Source of the DNA: Volutella citrinella
Taxonomy: Eukaryota; Ascomycota; Sordariomycetes; Hypocreales; Nectriaceae
NCBI GenBank assembly: GCA_034401135.1
Contig: JAWZSP010000005.1
Location: 1,860,001 to 1,924,000 of the forward strand
Length of the DNA stretch: 64,000 nucleotides
Direction of reading: 5' to 3'
Position 1 is the first letter of the stretch. The number at the start of each line of letters is the position of its first letter. Below the pieces are notes generated by a model. That model was not told the DNA's origin. It ran no database searches and was given only the letters and a program-made list of their open reading frames with translations. Shown piece by piece: positions 25,284 through 35,558 of the stretch. Position numbers and translations under genes: made by a program.

Positions 25284-25833
25284 GTCTTTCAGCTGGGATT
25301 TTTTCTGTTGTTCCCAGGCGTCAGTTATTTTCGTACATTACTTCGCAGGGCCTTGCACTGACATCCATAATGGCGCCTTGCTTCTCAGGTATCGCGTTCC
25401 GGCAAGCACTGACTGAGACAGGGATTCTGAGGCCAAGGCGAAATTTAGGGCTTCCACACCAGACAATGGGCTAGTGAGGGAACAGCCACATGTGCACCGC
25501 CACAGAGCCATGTTAGCTGGTACCAATTCTCAGGTTGATCGCCGCACTAATCCACATGCGGCTGTAGGCACACACTTGGCAGGTGCCTATTCCTCCCGCC
25601 ATGTGTGGCTGCCGCAACCCCAACGCCTGGCGAGGGCGGGAAGATTCAGCCAGACGTTATGTCACGACTTTAAATCTTCGTGTATTCAATCGCGGGTATA
25701 TCAGAACCGCTTCTGACTGAGATGCCGAGTTTGAAGGGCTCTCTCATCTTGGCCAAGTTCAGTTTCCCCTTTTGCGTCGTTGATGAGATTATGTGGATGT
25801 CGTTTATGTTTGTCTCCCGAAAGCAATAGCGAA
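25284..25833. other. Divergent promoter between TRM5 and the AlkB-family gene
   Basis: A 550-bp region with the upstream sequences of both genes. No open frame of note. No unambiguous regulatory motif was identified. Confidence 0.55.
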
Positions 25834-26902
25834 ATGTCTAAACGGACTCTAGACGCGTTCTTTGGACCGGCGCCGAAACGGCCTCGCGAAGTCGGCGATG
25901 GCGCGGACGAAGATGAGAGTGTGAGATTTTTATGCAACCGAAATACCAGCCCGTGAGCTGACCAGCTTCAGGCAGGTAGTTCGCAGCATTCGCATTATCC
26001 CCACCCTATAGCAGACCTGCCTCTTCACCTGACAATGGAGCTCTTCAACCTCCCCTCTCACCAGGGAAGGGTGATCGACGACCAAAGGGATCTCGACTTG
26101 CTTTACTTCGAGCCCTTCATGCCAAGGTCGCTGTCGCGAAAGCTTTTCGAGTTTCTTCGGTCTGAGTTACCATTCTATAGGGTAGAATACGATATCAAGC
26201 GTGGGGGCATCTCAACGCATATCCGGACACCCAGGTTTGTTCTCTCCCCAAGAGCTCGACACTCCTTTTTACTTATTGTACCCCAAACAAAGATGGACTA
26301 CCGTTTTTGGTCTGGACGAGACGTCGAGATTCAATGACGAGGGCACCGTAGTTGACACCAGCACGGGGAGCAAGGTGTCAGACAAACGATACGACAAGTA
26401 CCCTCCTCGGCCAATTCCTAGGTGCCTTGATGAACTTCGTCAGGCCACGGAGCGCGCCACAGGCTGCAAGTTCAACTTCTGCCTAGTCAACTATTATGCC
26501 TCCGGGTCGGACAGCATCTCTTTCCACAGCGACGACGAGCAGTTCCTCGGCCGGGATCCAGCGATCGCGAGCTTCTCACTGGGAGCCAGGCGTGATTTCC
26601 TCATGAAGCACAAGCCCCTGACCCCCGGGGCGGCAGCAGATGGAACTGACCCAAAGGCATTGAAACTCCCCCTTGGCAGCGGCGACATGGTCCTGATGAG
26701 GGGAAGGACGCAGTCAAACTGGCTTCATTCAGTGCCAAAGAGGACGGGAAAGAACCTGGAAGATGGCGGGAGAATCAACATCACCTTTCGCAGAGCACTC
26801 GTCAAAGGCGGAACAGAGAATTACTATAACTACAACGTGGGAACCGGGCCAGTGTACAGGTGGAACAAACAAGCAAGAGAAATGACATTATGGAAGCCAT
26901 GA
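25834..26902 (+). CDS. AlkB-family 2-oxoglutarate/Fe(II) dioxygenase (ALKBH2/3-like)
   Basis: Exons are 25834-25920, 25972-26234 and 26293-26902 (introns 51 and 58 nt), giving 319 aa. The family removes methyl lesions such as 1-meA and 3-meC from DNA or RNA by oxidation. The Fe(II) ligands are visible as HSD in SISFHSDDE (about 192) and His in LHSVPKR (about 262). The 2-oxoglutarate Arg follows in RINITFR, and TPRWTTVFG and NYYASG are typical family blocks. The first exon, MSKRTLDAFFGP with PKRPR, resembles a PCNA-interacting box (L..FF) with a basic nuclear signal, although the usual Gln is absent. Substrate (DNA or RNA) cannot be decided here. It converges on NUS1, with 73 bp between stop codons. 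Confidence 0.92.
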
Positions 26903-26975
26903 GGGTATATAGGACATGACCTGCCAGGGATAGGGTATACACACACAAATAAAATCCTATCCGTTTATACCGCTT

Positions 26976-28085
26976 CTATTTTCCGTTGCGCATTTGTGCC
27001 TTTCCGTAGTGTTGCAAGGCGTTGAGGAACACCTGGTAGCCCACGCGTTCGTTGTCCTGCAGGCAGAAGATCTCGGTCAATCGGATCTGCCAGGGCGGGT
27101 AGCCCGACAACTCAAGGTAGGGACCGAAGGTGATTAGAAGATCCGGTTCACTCATAATGCCCTCGGACAGCTCAGCATCGATTAGCTCCATGGTGATGTC
27201 ACGGGTCGAGATTTTGCCCTTCTGGGACATCTCGGCCAAGGTCCTCGTGAGATCAACCATGGACTCGCGGCCGTCCTGAGAAGAGATCAAATGGAGCCTC
27301 AGATGGAACTTGGATGCCGTCGCGCGAGATGCCGGGAAATCCTCTCTGTGAGGCGAGGTAATCGAGAGAGTGGGGTGCTGGCCACCAAAGTAGAAGGTGA
27401 ATTTCTGCGAAACGGCATCGTAGACTCGAGGCATGTGCTTTTTCAGGATTCCTGGCGCCACGTTAGGGGATCATTCTTGCGGATAGACGCAATGTTCGTG
27501 TAGCTCGCTCACCTGTCTTCTCGTACACCGAGAGCATGGGGATCTCTGCGCAGGCGGACCATGTGGCGATCTCGGCAACCTCGTCGATCAGTCGCTCAAG
27601 GTTAGCCGAGGGCCGTTGGTTTTCCTCGGCCTTGAGAATGACGCTGAGGTGCTTGGGCTTCCGCTTCAAGTTTTCGACATCCCTCTTGATATACTGCGGG
27701 GTGCCGTGGTGATAGTAGAGCATCGAGGCAACTTGGTAACCGACGACGTTCCACGTCTGTCGGGCGCGGATGTACAGAGAGAAGAGGCCATGTAACACGG
27801 CAAAGACGATGACGTAGATCTGGTTCTTGACGAAATTCCGGACGCCGAAACGGGGTCTTCGAGGGGAGTTGGACGAGCTTGATCGCATTGACGGGGCCGG
27901 ATCGTTTACGGGTGGCAGGTAGGTCTATGGACGTGTGAGATGGTCGAACCAATCGCCGAAGCGCCAATGAGGTAGTATACACCACATACCTTGAACATGC
28001 GATCCCTATCCTTCTCCGACATGAGCTTATGATCCGTGGCATCGTCGGCCCTGTAAGCGCGACGGTCGCGAGTGTTCAAAGGCAT
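26976..28085 (-). CDS. NUS1: Nus1, regulatory subunit of dehydrodolichyl diphosphate synthase
   Basis: Exons are 28085-27990, 27924-27513 and 27451-26976 (introns 65 and 61 nt), giving 327 aa. Nus1 pairs with the cis-prenyltransferase Rer2/Srt1 at the ER to make the dolichol precursor used in N-glycosylation. A membrane segment lies near residues 65-85 (IYVIVFAVLHGLFSLYI). The conserved LSVILKAEEN and IDEVAEIATWSACAEIPMLSVYEKTG region follows. The protein ends in RNGK, matching the C-terminal RxG motif that Nus1/NgBR contributes to the active site. The start has a good context (GCCGCC before ATG). ALG12, acting later in the same pathway, lies at the far right of the window. Confidence 0.92.
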
Positions 28086-28851
28086 GGCGGCAGAATGGGG
28101 GCAGCTTCGTTGGGCTTGGCTTCGCGAGGTTTGGAGGGAGGGCGGATCGCGAGAATCAGGTCGAAAGGAGGGGGTGACGTCGAGCTAACGAGAGTAGGAA
28201 GAAGAAAGAAGGTAAAGGCTTGGAATCCCGAGGTCAGACTGGTTTCCTGGTCCAGCAGGGGCCGTGGCGCGCAACTTATAAGGAGCTTGCTTGGCGAGAT
28301 GGTGGGCAGACGTGGCTACCAAAAAGCTGCCAGTGGCAGGCGTATGTATCCGTATAGGTGTGTGGCAGTTCGGCACAGTTACGTCGTCGCGCTCCACTTG
28401 CCAAGGCCCTGTAGCCACGGCTTTTCTGGATGTGTTCAATGCAAAGCTGGGCGCGCCACCTAAGCCTCCCAGGTTGACGACTGTGTGGTGGTTTCCCTGT
28501 GGCGCAGCAGCCCTTGCTCATGCTGCCCCTGTTGCATGGACTTCGAGTGCCTCCGAAGGCCAGCTCACACAGGCAGGCACGCCGCACGCACTCACTGCGA
28601 AGGCGGGGCTGGGGGCAACGATCCACCGTCCAGTCCACTGGAGCTCAGCCTGCCACTGGTACGTACGTAGCGCATGTTGAGGCTCATGATCGCCCTTAGC
28701 ATCGAGACGCGACATCACGACCTCCAACGACCCCGATCGGCCGAGCGCACCGCTCGCGATTGTTGACGACTCCTCCACATGTAGTCTGTCTTGATGAATC
28801 AGCGCCAGACCCAGCTCCAGCCTCAGCCTCAGCGATTCAGCCTCCCCAATC
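28086..28851. other. Divergent promoter between NUS1 and SEC10
   Basis: About 770 bp upstream of both genes. Open frames here overlap on both strands and lack motifs. A run of GCCTCAGCCTCAG-type repeats lies just before the SEC10 start. No gene supported. Confidence 0.55.
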
Positions 28852-31450
28852 ATGGAGCGGACTGCATCGGGCGGCCCCAAGAGCCTCTTCCCCAAGGGGC
28901 CCAGCTTCACACTCGAGAACTTCTCCAACAAGGACTTCATTGTCCGTGACTTTGTTGATAGCCTAGCCGAGAGCGCGGTACCTGTTAATCGCCGCTCTGG
29001 AAATGCGCAGGCAGCTTTCGACCCCAAGCCACTGATCCGCACCTTTGAAAGTAGGTTGCCAATTGAGCTGCAAGCCATGTACCAACCTGCTGACACCAGC
29101 CAATCTAGATGCGCTATCCCAGCTTGCCCTCCTCGAAGACGAACTACAGGGAAAAGAATCCGAGATCCTCACCCATGTGCGCCGTGCCGAGATCCAACAT
29201 GACCAAACCCTTGACACGCTGGGTCGAAAGCTTGACCAATCTATGAACTCGTTCGAAGCGCTCGACCTTACCCTCAACTCGGCGGGCGGACAAAGCCCCA
29301 TCATCAAAGCAGATGGTAGCGGAAACTTTGCGGTGCAAATTGGAGAGCGACTCGAGGACCTGGACAAGAAACGCCGACGTGCACAAGACGCCATCTTTCT
29401 GATACAGTGCTGGACCGAGGTCAGCGAGACGGGTCGATTGACCTCGTTGCAAGACGTGCAGAGGCAAGGGGGCTCCGAGAACAAAGTCCGCTGTGCCGTT
29501 ATCGCGAGACAGCTCATGCGCATCAGCCAACGGCTCGATCCCGTCTCGTGGGGGCAGGTCAATGGACACCGCAATGGTGGCGTCACAAACGGCGTCATTG
29601 GCAACAACAGGAACCACAACACTCGGGAAGTTCTGGAGAAGTTCTGCGAGACTCTGGAACAGGACCTGCTGAAGCAGTTTAATGATAGTTATCGCCGCCA
29701 GAACTTTGAGGACATGATGGAATGTTCCAAGGTCCTCCATGATTTCAACGGAGGCGCGAGCGTTATCGCTGTCTTTGTCAACCAGCACCAGTTCTTTATC
29801 GACCGCGACCAGCTACTGACTGATGAGGTCACCATGGATGGCGAAACATGGGATCAGCTAGCAGACCCCGACGCAGACCCGCCCACTGTTGAGCCAAGCC
29901 TGCAGTCACTGGTGGATGAAGTCAAGATTGTGATGCAGGAGGAGTCTTTCATCATCAAGAGGGCCTTCCCATATTACGAGACTGTTTTGACCAAGTTTAT
30001 TCAGCGAGTTTTCCAGCAGTCAGTCCAACAGAGGCTGGAGATGGTCCTGGAAAAGACCGACTCCATTTCGTCCCTGGCATTCCTCCGATCCCTGCACTCC
30101 TCGCGAAGTTATATCAGCTCGCTGGTCGAAGACCTAAAAGCCCATGGCTTGACCGAACACCCAGAGGCGAGTTCGGCACAAATCGCCCAAACCCTTGACC
30201 AGCAGCTGGAGGATTTATTCGTTCCGTATCTGGTTGGCAACTCATACATTGAGCGGGAGAAGAAGAGTCTCGAAGAAATGTACAGCTCCTTACTCTTCAA
30301 GTATAGCATTTACCATTCACGGCGAAAGAAGGCGCCAACCGGCTTCATGGCCTCCCTCGCCCAGCAAGGCACGCAACTTATCGCGACAGCCAAGGACGCA
30401 TACATCGAACGTCTTGACTCGTCGGAATTGACGCCCACGCAAAAAGCAATGATGTTGCGCGTTGCTGGCATCAAGGAAAAGGATAACAAGAACGAAATCG
30501 AAGTATCAGAGGAGGATGGTATGCTTAGCATTGCGAATTGCAAGCGTATGCTGAAGTGGTTGGCCGAAAGTGTACAACGCACGCTGGAGCTTGGCTCGCC
30601 GACCGAGACCCCCAAGGATGTGAATGTACTCCTCAACCTGTTGCTCACAAATATGGGCCAAGTGTACATTGAGACTGCACTTGATGCTGCCCAAGATCAG
30701 GTCTCCATGTCGGAAAACTCCAAGACGGAACCAGATCTGGCGTACTTGCCGGCAATCCGCCCGGCCGTCACCATCACAAGCATCATGGATCGATTCATCA
30801 CAGTTGTGCTCATTCGCCTAGCAGAATCGAACACGACAGTCCGGAGGAGTATGGAGGCCCAGAAGAAATTGGCCGTCGAAAGCGTCGAGAAGAAGACGAA
30901 CAATGTGATCAAAGGCACTATTGACGTAGTTGCCAACTGGGTGACAAAGGCTCTTGGCGGCCAAAAGAAGCAGGACTTCCGACCCAGAGATGGTGAACTG
31001 GACTCGCTGCAGACGGCAACCTGCGAATCGATATGCAACTTCTTTAACCGTGTCTACAAACAGGCCAGCCAGGCCATTGATGGCCAGAACGCGGAAAAGT
31101 TTTATAGCGAGCTGGCCTTGGCCATCCTCAAGCTCCTGTTTGAGCACTTTAAGAAATTTCAAGTCAACGCCACTGGTGGCCTGATGGTCACCCAGGACAT
31201 CGCCAAGTACGTCTCGACCATCCGCGCATGGCCGCTGAGCAAAGACGTCAGCACCGCGGTGGAGATGCTCACCGAGATTGGCTCGCTCTTCATCGTCGGC
31301 CCGGAAGCGTTGAGGGAAAAGTCGCGAACTTTGGCTACCGGCCCGTCCGCCTTCAGGGGCAAGCTGTCCAAGGTCGACTTCCGCGCGTTTGTGCAGCGGC
31401 GTGATGACTCGGGCACCGTGGGTATACAGGGCGTTCTGTCAGGACTATGA
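28852..31450 (+). CDS. SEC10: Exocyst complex component Sec10
   Basis: Two exons, 28852-29050 and 29109-31450, flank a 58-nt intron (GTAGGT...TCTAG), giving 846 aa, as expected for fungal Sec10. Sec10 is one of eight exocyst subunits that tether secretory vesicles at growing tips. The N-terminus contains FTLENFSNKDFIVRDFVDSL and a predicted coiled-coil stretch (LEDELQGKESEILTHVRRAE). The long helical-rod body includes HSSRSYISSLVEDLKAHGL and YEELYS-like blocks, and the C-terminus has LTEIGSLFIVGPEALRE, a recognisable Sec10 signature. An Asn/Gly-rich insert (NGHRNGG...GNNRNHN, 29560-29620) may be a disordered loop. It converges on DUS4, with 129 bp between stops. Confidence 0.93.
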
Positions 31451-31579
31451 GCGTTGGGGGGAGCGGGCGATTCGAGAGGGCATATAGCGGAGGTAGTGCA
31501 TTTTAGCCTTGGAATACTGATGCCATGTTTTGGCATCGCGGATGCGCCCATGAACGCTCTTATGCAAGGGCGGAAGTGC

Positions 31580-33008
31580 TCATAGGTCCCGCCTCAGACC
31601 TTCGATTCTACCGGTCTTCTCGGCAATCTTCTCGTCCAGGAAGTCGATGAGTTCGCACATGTCGGGCAAGGCCGTCAACTGCGAGCGTTCCTGTTTGTTC
31701 AGAAGTGCATTCTTGTCGGCGCCCATGCCCGGAGCGCACATCTCGTGGACATGGTGCTGGACGAGCTTGAAGGGCAGTGGGCTGCGAGCCACTCTGCACA
31801 TGAAGGTCTCGACAGCCTCCCACGGGCAGGCCGAGTAGCCGGCGCAAAGAGCCGGGTTTGCGAGCAGGCCGCGCGCTGACATGAAGCCGGTAAGGTGGGT
31901 ATTGCTGGGCTTGGGCAGCGGGGACTGAGCGGCACCGGTAGCGGCCTTGGGCGTGATGGTGAGGGTTTCGAGGGACGGCAGAGGCTGATCGTTGTTGGTG
32001 GTGATGGTGGAGCTGAAAGGGAGGGCGCTGAGGTCGAAGACGTCGCCTGATAGCAGGATGGGGAGTGTGCCGGAGTACTTTGCGGTGAGAATATCAAGTG
32101 CCTCTGTCCTGATAGGGACGGTGGAAGGCGTAGCCCTCGTTCTGGGGTGGATCGTAATCCAGTCAACCAGTCTGTTTTGTGGATGCCCTATCACAGTATC
32201 AAGGAAGTCCATGGTTTTCCTGAAATCATCTTAGCCACCAGATCCCCGAGGGCCCAACGGGAAGACCAAACACTGACCTCAGATCGTCATGTACTCGGAT
32301 CTTGACGCTTACACTTCGCCCCCTGGGGTTGTCAATGTCCTGCTCTAGGCCGACCGCCCAACCCTCATCCCTGAGGCGATTCCGTGTCTCGACAACCATG
32401 TCACGGACGAGCTCCCGCCGGCCCATCAGCGCAGCGCCCATGGTCTCGGCACAGGCCCACGACTGGGGACACCCACAGTTGAGGTCCACGCCGTTGACGC
32501 TGGGCGCCGCAAGGGCCGAGGCGCGGGAGAGCTCGAGCGGGCTGCTGGCGCCGAACTGAACAATGGTAGCAGGCTGCTCGCCAAGGGTGGCTACGGTGAG
32601 ATCTACCCCGTGTCAGTAAGAGGCGCTGGCTCGTCGCCGCCTGGGAGATAGAGGAAGCGTACCACTGTCGCGGGCAAACGAGTTGCGGTTGAACTCCTTG
32701 GCGACAATCATGGGCGTCCAGCACAGATCGACGCCGTACTTGTGCACAGTTTGGCGGAAGGCGAGCTGGGGCAGGGTTTCAGCATCTGCTCAGGTTGCGT
32801 TTGTTTTAATCTGAAAGGATCCGTCGCACCTTGCTATATCGCACCATGGGAGCCAAAGCGTACAGGAACCGGTCCTGTTGCCGAGTGGCGTCGAATATCT
32901 TGAGGGGACTTGGAATGGTCAGTCAGTGTATGGCAGGGGCGGGGTGCCAGGTTGGGAAATCCAGCGTGCGACTCACTGGGCCGAGCCACCCATGTCAATG
33001 GCAGACAT
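31580..33008 (-). CDS. DUS4: tRNA-dihydrouridine synthase Dus4
   Basis: There are five exons: 33008-32977, 32908-32830, 32765-32663, 32602-32278 and 32219-31580. Introns are 58-68 nt, giving 392 aa. Dus4 reduces uridines in the tRNA D-loop (positions 20a/20b in yeast) using FMN and NADPH. Visible family blocks are LAPMVRYSK (FMN site, about 30-38), the active-site Cys in LNCGCPQ (about 113), SVKIRVHDD, and DWITIHPRTR (the TVHGRTR equivalent). SGDVFDL corresponds to the usual NGDV strand, with Ser in place of Asn. The first exon is only 32 nt. One donor is GTGCGA, off consensus, but phase and protein continuity support it. A CACGTGA site lies 125 bp upstream. Confidence 0.92.
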
Positions 33009-33132
33009 GATGGATGGAATTAAGCAACAGAAGAATGCGGCACGACGCTGGGAATAGAAAACCTGAGGACCGGCGTTCTGGCTTGTAAGTCGTAAGAAGT
33101 CCAACAAGTCATTTTTTTGTGTAGATGGCGGC

Positions 33133-33139
33133 CACGTGA
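33133..33139. promoter_or_regulatory. CACGTGA site upstream of DUS4
   Basis: A CACGTG core lies 125 bp before the DUS4 start and within the 297-bp gap to the RBR gene stop. It has the same core as the sites at 5179 and 42107. Binding is not shown. Confidence 0.3.
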
Positions 33140-33305
33140 TGAGGTAGGTTATGGAGCCGCGGGAAGAGTTGGTCACGAAGTGATTTGCCAACGATACAAT
33201 ATACTGCTACTCAAAGGGGCGTTATTCATGGGAGGTATCAATTTAAAAATTTATCCAATATGTCTACATGCACCAAACTCGAAAACATTGCTGGGTAGCC
33301 GAGAC

Positions 33306-35558
33306 TCAGTCGCCTCCGGCTTCCAAGCCATTCTCCTGGTCGCCAAACAAGCTGTCAGCGTCACCCTCGACCTCTTCGACTTCGTGCTCCGTCATCAACT
33401 TCTCTCGCTCAACGATGACCAACTCGAGCCACTTCATCTGGGCCGCCATTCTTCGGGAGCATTCTGCCTCTTTCTCGGCTAGAGTGTCCTCTAGGCGACG
33501 CTTGGTGCTGTACATTAGTTCTTCGCGGTATGTGCGTTCATCGTCGAGCTTGGCCTCGAATTGGCTCAGCTGCTCTTTCTTCCATTTCTCCCATGCATGG
33601 TGCTTCTGATCCATGCGCTTTCGAAGGGCCAGCATGGCACCGTCAATCTCGTCCTGGCCGCCGCCTTTGTCCTTCCAGTAGTCCTTCAGTTTCTGGTGGT
33701 AGGCTTCCTCGATATTGTGCTCCTCTGACGCGCGCACTTGGAAGTCCTTGTCGAGGCTAAATTCTTTTTCTGTCATTTTGGCCATGTTCAAGGCGGCGAG
33801 ATCGGAACGCTCAGTCTCTTGCTTCTCCACGAGCGCTTCTTTCGCCTTCCTGCACTCGACAGCAAGTGTCCCGATCTCCTCCCCCTGATCCAGCTCGACC
33901 ATGACAAGTTGAAAATCGTGGAGTTCGCCCAGCAAATGACGGAGTTGCTGGTACTTGATTTCAATGTCCTGACGGCGGAGGCTCTCCTGACGAACCCTCT
34001 CCTCGATTTCGCGCTGGCGACGCTCCTCTTCTAACCGCTCCTGTTCCTGGCGTATTAGTTCCGCCTTCAGCGCCTCCTCTCGCTCAAACTCTTCGATCTG
34101 CAAGAGAATCTGGCGAAGCTCCTCCGCTTCAGCCTGCTCTCTGAAGCGCCTCTCATCTCGCCTGGTCTCGACTTGGGCTTTCAACGCATGCAGCTGCTCC
34201 ATCGTACAGGCGCAGGTTCGCCACCGCAGACCGCAAACATAGCAGAACTGGCTCCCGCAACGGCACGTCATATGCTGGCAGGCCTCTCTATGCTCCACCA
34301 GCGCGTGGCAGTTGAAGCAACGCTTCCAGCCCTCCTCTTCCGCCAGCCTGTTGGTGAGGTTCAACTCAGCATCCTGGGCGCACTCTTGGTTGCCGTGGGC
34401 GCGCCCACGGCACATGGTGCAAGATACGTGGCCATTGGTGCAAGTGGCCTGGCGGTTTCTGGCATCGACACCTCGGGGTCTAATCCAGAGGCTGCATCCT
34501 GCGTGGCTGCAGTAGATCCGGTCAGGGATGGGGATATCCCATTCCTCAGCCCTATCCTCAAACGTCTTCTTGAGATCTGCAGGGACGTGGCGCGTAATGA
34601 TTGGGACTGGTATTCGGTTCAGGCAACACTTGGGCGGCCACTGTTGTTCGTTCTGGACGGCGGCCGAGATAAGTCGAACGAAACAATCCGCACAGTAACT
34701 GTGGCAAGGGACCTTTATGACTTCTTTCGGGTCAAAATCGTCTAGGCAGGAGACGCATTCACTATCGCTTGTTAGCTCTTGAGTGGTCTCTTCTCTTGGC
34801 GTAGCAAATACGTACACGAGGTCTTCGGGTGCAGTCCTCAGCAAGCTGACTTTCCTCAGTAAGGTGACATCCTCAGGGACCTTGCCCTGAGCTACTTGCT
34901 GCTTGGCTTCATATGCCCTCTGGAGTGTTTCTAGAGTAGATCCCATGGCGCTGCTTTCACCCTTCTTGATGCTATTGTTACGTTGGAACAGGCGCCGCAG
35001 GGCAAACCTGCGGCGCTTCTCAGTCTTGATAATGGCATCGACCCGTGTAATAGATATTGTGTCGAAATCAGTGAATTCTGAACTTCGAGGCTTTATGAAG
35101 TCGGTATCGGGTTCGATGACGAATTCTTCGGCCTCCTTGGGCTTCTCCACTGGGATAATGATGGGCAGATAAGGCTCCTTGCCTTTATCGAGCTTCTTGG
35201 CTTCCTCATCGGCGGCCTTTTGCTGCTCCTCCTCCTCCACACGCTGGCGATCTTCCTCGATGGCCCGAGCTTGAACGTTGGCGATGGAAGTGGATATGAT
35301 GTCCAGCAGGACCTGCGACGTGATGTGGGGTGCCTTCTTGAGGGCCGCCGGGGGGCTATACTGGCGCCAGTTAATGTTTGAGACGTCTACCTCAGCCAAA
35401 TTGTTGGTGGACCAAGGAATTTCGGGGTCCTTGTCTCGCCATGCCGTCTGAATGTCGTCGAGGGTCTTGAATGGGTTTTCGTAGAAATCAACGTAGTCTT
35501 CTGGCCCAAACGTGCCAGGCATCAGCGGCTGCTCCTTGTCGAACACGGTGCCCGTCAT
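33306..35558 (-). CDS. RBR-type E3 ubiquitin ligase with long C-terminal coiled coil
   Basis: A single open frame encodes 750 aa from the first in-frame ATG at 35558 (the frame stays open 19 more codons upstream without an ATG). Three zinc modules lie at about residues 268-453. RING1 starts CVSCLDDF and continues with VPCHSYCADCF. The in-between RING contains YCSHAGCSLWI and CTNGHVSCTMCRGRAHGNQEC. RING2 is CFNCHALVEHREACQHMTCRCGSQFCYVCG, whose Cys in REAC sits at the catalytic position of RBR ligases. The following ~250 residues are charged Glu/Arg/Gln heptad-like helices, and the protein ends in an acidic tail. RBR ligases pass ubiquitin through that Cys. The substrate is unknown. Confidence 0.9.
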   Translation of the reverse strand: MTGTVFDKEQPLMPGTFGPEDYVDFYENPFKTLDDIQTAWRDKDPEIPWSTNNLAEVDVSNINWRQYSPPAALKKAPHITSQVLLDIISTSIANVQARAIEEDRQRVEEEEQQKAADEEAKKLDKGKEPYLPIIIPVEKPKEAEEFVIEPDTDFIKPRSSEFTDFDTISITRVDAIIKTEKRRRFALRRLFQRNNSIKKGESSAMGSTLETLQRAYEAKQQVAQGKVPEDVTLLRKVSLLRTAPEDLVYVFATPREETTQELTSDSECVSCLDDFDPKEVIKVPCHSYCADCFVRLISAAVQNEQQWPPKCCLNRIPVPIITRHVPADLKKTFEDRAEEWDIPIPDRIYCSHAGCSLWIRPRGVDARNRQATCTNGHVSCTMCRGRAHGNQECAQDAELNLTNRLAEEEGWKRCFNCHALVEHREACQHMTCRCGSQFCYVCGLRWRTCACTMEQLHALKAQVETRRDERRFREQAEAEELRQILLQIEEFEREEALKAELIRQEQERLEEERRQREIEERVRQESLRRQDIEIKYQQLRHLLGELHDFQLVMVELDQGEEIGTLAVECRKAKEALVEKQETERSDLAALNMAKMTEKEFSLDKDFQVRASEEHNIEEAYHQKLKDYWKDKGGGQDEIDGAMLALRKRMDQKHHAWEKWKKEQLSQFEAKLDDERTYREELMYSTKRRLEDTLAEKEAECSRRMAAQMKWLELVIVEREKLMTEHEVEEVEGDADSLFGDQENGLEAGGD

